The position numbers were made by a program, and so were the translations under genes. Positions 3,057 to 5,131 of a stretch of DNA of 5,131 bases are shown here, piece after piece. Source of the DNA: JAAEQG01 sp023133475 (GTDB taxonomy: Bacteria; Planctomycetota; Phycisphaerae; UBA1845); contig DAOVLE010000285.1 of NCBI GenBank assembly GCA_030631415.1, positions 1 to 5,131 on the forward strand, given 5' to 3'. The first letter of the stretch is position 1, and each line of letters starts with the position of its first letter. The notes under the pieces are model-generated. The model was not told where the DNA came from. It was given only the letters and a program-made list of their open reading frames with translations, and searched no databases.

Positions 3057-5131
3057 TTATGAACTCTTGAGCTTGCGCGGCACCTTGATGATCTCGTAAG
3101 CTTCGATCACGTCGCCCGATTTGACGTCCTCGAAATTCTCCAGGCGAATGCCGCACTCCATCCCGACACGCACCTCACGGACGTCATCCTTGAAACGCCG
3201 CAATGACGACAACTTGCAATTATCGCGGATAATCACCCCGTCCCGAATGAGACGGGTCCAGTGGTTGCGATTGAACAGGCCTTCGGTGATGAGACACCCT
3301 GCCACCATGCCGAGCTTGGTGATTCGGAAGGTGTCGCGCACTTCCGCGACGGCACGCTGCTCGATTTTTTCCTCCGGCTCGAGCAACCCCTCCATCGCCT
3401 GCGTGATGTCATCCGCCACCTGGTAGATAACCTTGTAGCGGCGGACGTCCACGCCCTTCTCCTCAGCCAGATGCCTGGCACCCGCACCGGGCACGACACG
3501 ATAGGCGATGATGATCCCGTCGCAGGCATCCGCCAGCAACACGTCACTATCCGTGACACCACCCACGCCGCTGTGCCGGGTGACCAGCGAAACCTCGTCG
3601 GAAGGTATCTCGCCCAGAATCTTCTGCAACGCAGTGATCGAGCCCGACACGTCCGCCTTGATAATCAGGTTCAGCTCGGGCACGCTGCCGGCAGCCCGTT
3701 GCTTGAACAACTCTTCCAGGGTGCGGGCCTTGGTGGTGGTGGTGCGGCTTTGCTGCACCCGTTTCTGTTTGGTCTCGTTGGCGATCTGGCCGGCACGTTG
3801 CAGGTTGTCAACCACATAGAACTTGTCGCCCGCCTCGGGAACGTCATCCAGACCCCACACTTCCACGGGGATGGACGGGGCGGCTTCCTTGACCCGCCGA
3901 CCAGAATCGTTCACCAGGGCGCGCACCTTGCCGTAAGCCCCACCGCATACGATGATCTGCCCGACGCGCAAAGTGCCCTCCTGAACCAGGGCTGTGGCGA
4001 CAGGCCCGACACCCTCCTTCGTTTCCGCCTCGATAACCGTGCCGGTGGAATCGATGGTCGGGTCGGACTTGAGTTCCATGATCTCAGCCAGGTCCGCCAG
4101 GTGCTGCACCAACTCCTCGATCCCCTCGCCGGTGACCGCGGAGGTCTTGATCACATCGGTTTCCCCACCCCAGGAGGACGGGCTCAGCTCATGTGAAGCC
4201 AACTGCCCGTAGATCATATTTTCATTGACGTCGCCCAGGTCCCACTTGTTCAGTGCCACCACAATGGCAACCCCAGCCGCCTTGGCGTGATTGATGGCTT
4301 CGACTGTCTGGGCCATCACCCCGTCGTCAGCCGCCACCACCAACACCACGATGTCGGTCATCTGCGCCCCACGCGCCCGCATGGCGGTGAACGCGGCATG
4401 CCCGGGGGTGTCCAGGAAAGTGACCGCTCGATCACCACGCACCAGATGATAGGAACTCAAATGCTGGGTAATGCCCCCGTCTTCCTTGGCGGCTACCCCG
4501 GTGCGGCGGATGGCGTCCAGCAAGCTGGTCTTGCCGTGGTCCACGTGCCCCAACATGGTGATCACCGGTGGGCGGGGTGACAAAGATTTACGCTCCCGCA
4601 CCGCAAACTCCTCGACCAGAAGGTCAAGCGACGTCTTGGCTTTCTTGACCGTCAACTCAATACCAAACTCCACCGCGACCAATTCGGCCATCTCCGTAGC
4701 CAACGTGCCGTTGATGTTGGGGAATATGTTATGCTCGCGCTTCAAGACGCCGGCCAAACGCAGGAACGGCACACCAATGGCAGAGCAGAAATCCTTGACC
4801 ATGATCGGTTCGGAAACCTCCGCCTTGGTAATGGGGCCTGAAGCGGCGCCTCTACCAGGGCCACCATGGCTCTTGGACTCGAGGCGATGGGACTGGATGC
4901 GGCGCCCGGTGGCTCCGTGCAGACGTTCCTGGAACTCTGCCATGTCCCGACCACGCCATTCCTTCAATTTCTGACCCGCATCCGAGCCGCGCTGCCCTTG
5001 ACGACGCCCGGCTCCGGCTCCGGCTCCGGTGCCGGTGCCCTTGCCTTCGGTGCGTCCTCGACCCCGACGGCGCCCACCGGCACCGGCAGCAGGCGGCGGC
5101 CCCGTGACTACCGGAGCCTCGGCAGCCGGAC
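3057..5131 (-). CDS. infB: Translation initiation factor IF-2 (5' end beyond the window)
   Basis: IF-2 is the GTPase that brings initiator fMet-tRNA to the 30S subunit and promotes 50S joining in the cytoplasm. The frame stays open to the right edge, giving 690 codons and a TAA stop, so the N-terminus is missing. A TTG at 4965-4967 is internal and not a credible start. Counting from the first full codon (5129): residues 1-54 are a Pro/Ala/Gly/Arg-rich linker; an IF2_N-type module (MVKDFCSAIGVPFLR) spans about 109-161; the G domain has G1 GHVDHGKT (194-201), G2 GGITQH (218-223), G3 DTPGH (240-244), G4 NKWD (294-297) and G5 TSA (329-331). A beta-barrel domain II, domain III (from about 469, with HSGVGGVTDSDV) and the C-terminal fMet-tRNA-binding domain (FRITKLGMVAGC onward, ending RLENFEDVKSGDVIEAYEI) follow. 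All signature elements are intact. The only oddity is W in G4, where I or M is usual. It is the upstream gene of the cluster seen here. Confidence 0.98.
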   Translation of the reverse strand, partial: PAAEAPVVTGPPPAAGAGGRRRGRGRTEGKGTGTGAGAGAGRRQGQRGSDAGQKLKEWRGRDMAEFQERLHGATGRRIQSHRLESKSHGGPGRGAASGPITKAEVSEPIMVKDFCSAIGVPFLRLAGVLKREHNIFPNINGTLATEMAELVAVEFGIELTVKKAKTSLDLLVEEFAVRERKSLSPRPPVITMLGHVDHGKTSLLDAIRRTGVAAKEDGGITQHLSSYHLVRGDRAVTFLDTPGHAAFTAMRARGAQMTDIVVLVVAADDGVMAQTVEAINHAKAAGVAIVVALNKWDLGDVNENMIYGQLASHELSPSSWGGETDVIKTSAVTGEGIEELVQHLADLAEIMELKSDPTIDSTGTVIEAETKEGVGPVATALVQEGTLRVGQIIVCGGAYGKVRALVNDSGRRVKEAAPSIPVEVWGLDDVPEAGDKFYVVDNLQRAGQIANETKQKRVQQSRTTTTKARTLEELFKQRAAGSVPELNLIIKADVSGSITALQKILGEIPSDEVSLVTRHSGVGGVTDSDVLLADACDGIIIAYRVVPGAGARHLAEEKGVDVRRYKVIYQVADDITQAMEGLLEPEEKIEQRAVAEVRDTFRITKLGMVAGCLITEGLFNRNHWTRLIRDGVIIRDNCKLSSLRRFKDDVREVRVGMECGIRLENFEDVKSGDVIEAYEIIKVPRKLKSS
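5010..5039 (-). repeat. Hexamer tandem repeat inside the IF-2 linker
   Basis: Five in-frame hexamers stand in a row on the plus strand: GGCTCC three times, then GGTGCC twice. Read on the minus strand they encode alternating Gly-Ala and Gly-Thr pairs in the disordered linker ahead of the IF2_N-type module. Such low-complexity DNA can change length by slippage without disturbing the folded domains, which fits the known variability of IF-2 linkers. Any length polymorphism here is inferred. Confidence 0.8.

Noticed and set aside
3261..4196. Long plus-strand open frame of 311 codons
   Set aside because: It lies wholly antisense to the conserved G-domain and C-terminal coding of infB, has no recognisable domain, and its composition is what a GC-rich reverse strand gives.
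4965..4967. TTG as the start of infB
   Set aside because: The frame continues without a stop to the window edge and encodes a linker typical of IF-2, so the true start lies outside the window.

Overview
This 5.1 kb window is a co-directional cluster on the minus strand, read from right to left, that forms part of a conserved bacterial translation and ribosome-maturation operon. The order is infB (translation initiation factor IF-2, 5' end cut by the window edge), a 385-residue membrane-anchored zinc-ribbon protein, a 344-base repeat-filled spacer, ylxP (DUF503), rbfA (30S ribosome-binding factor A), and a protein with an endonuclease III-like (HhH-GPD) fold. No plus-strand gene is convincing. 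No rRNA, tRNA, CRISPR array or transposase is visible.

The organism looks like a member of the PVC group, most likely Planctomycetota and possibly a Phycisphaerae-type lineage. This rests on three things: the sequence character of IF-2, including its Gly/Arg/Pro/Ala-rich N-terminal linker; the N-terminal zinc ribbon of the 385-residue protein, a style common in planctomycete proteins; and the dispersed palindromes and heptanucleotide arrays in the spacers. The assignment is inferred from memory of these families and was not tested by a search.

Layout along the plus coordinates: 1-118 is a spacer with a C9 run and a CCATTYT heptamer array. 119-811 is the HhH-GPD-like gene, joined to rbfA (808-1236) by an ATGA overlap. 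ylxP (1255-1536) lies 18 bases upstream of rbfA. 1537-1880 is non-coding and holds two inverted heptamer arrays at its ends, three copies of a 17-base palindrome, two copies of a 19-base repeat and a larger stem-loop. 1881-3038 encodes the zinc-ribbon/membrane protein, 18 bases downstream of infB (3057 to beyond 5131).

IF-2 and RbfA act in translation initiation and 30S maturation, and YlxP is a small partner often encoded with them. The zinc-ribbon protein and the HhH-GPD-like protein are not standard members of this operon. The most interesting points are the repeat composite that separates infB from ylxP and supplies the ylxP start region, and the HhH-GPD protein, which lacks both catalytic residues and the iron-sulfur cluster cysteines of its family.
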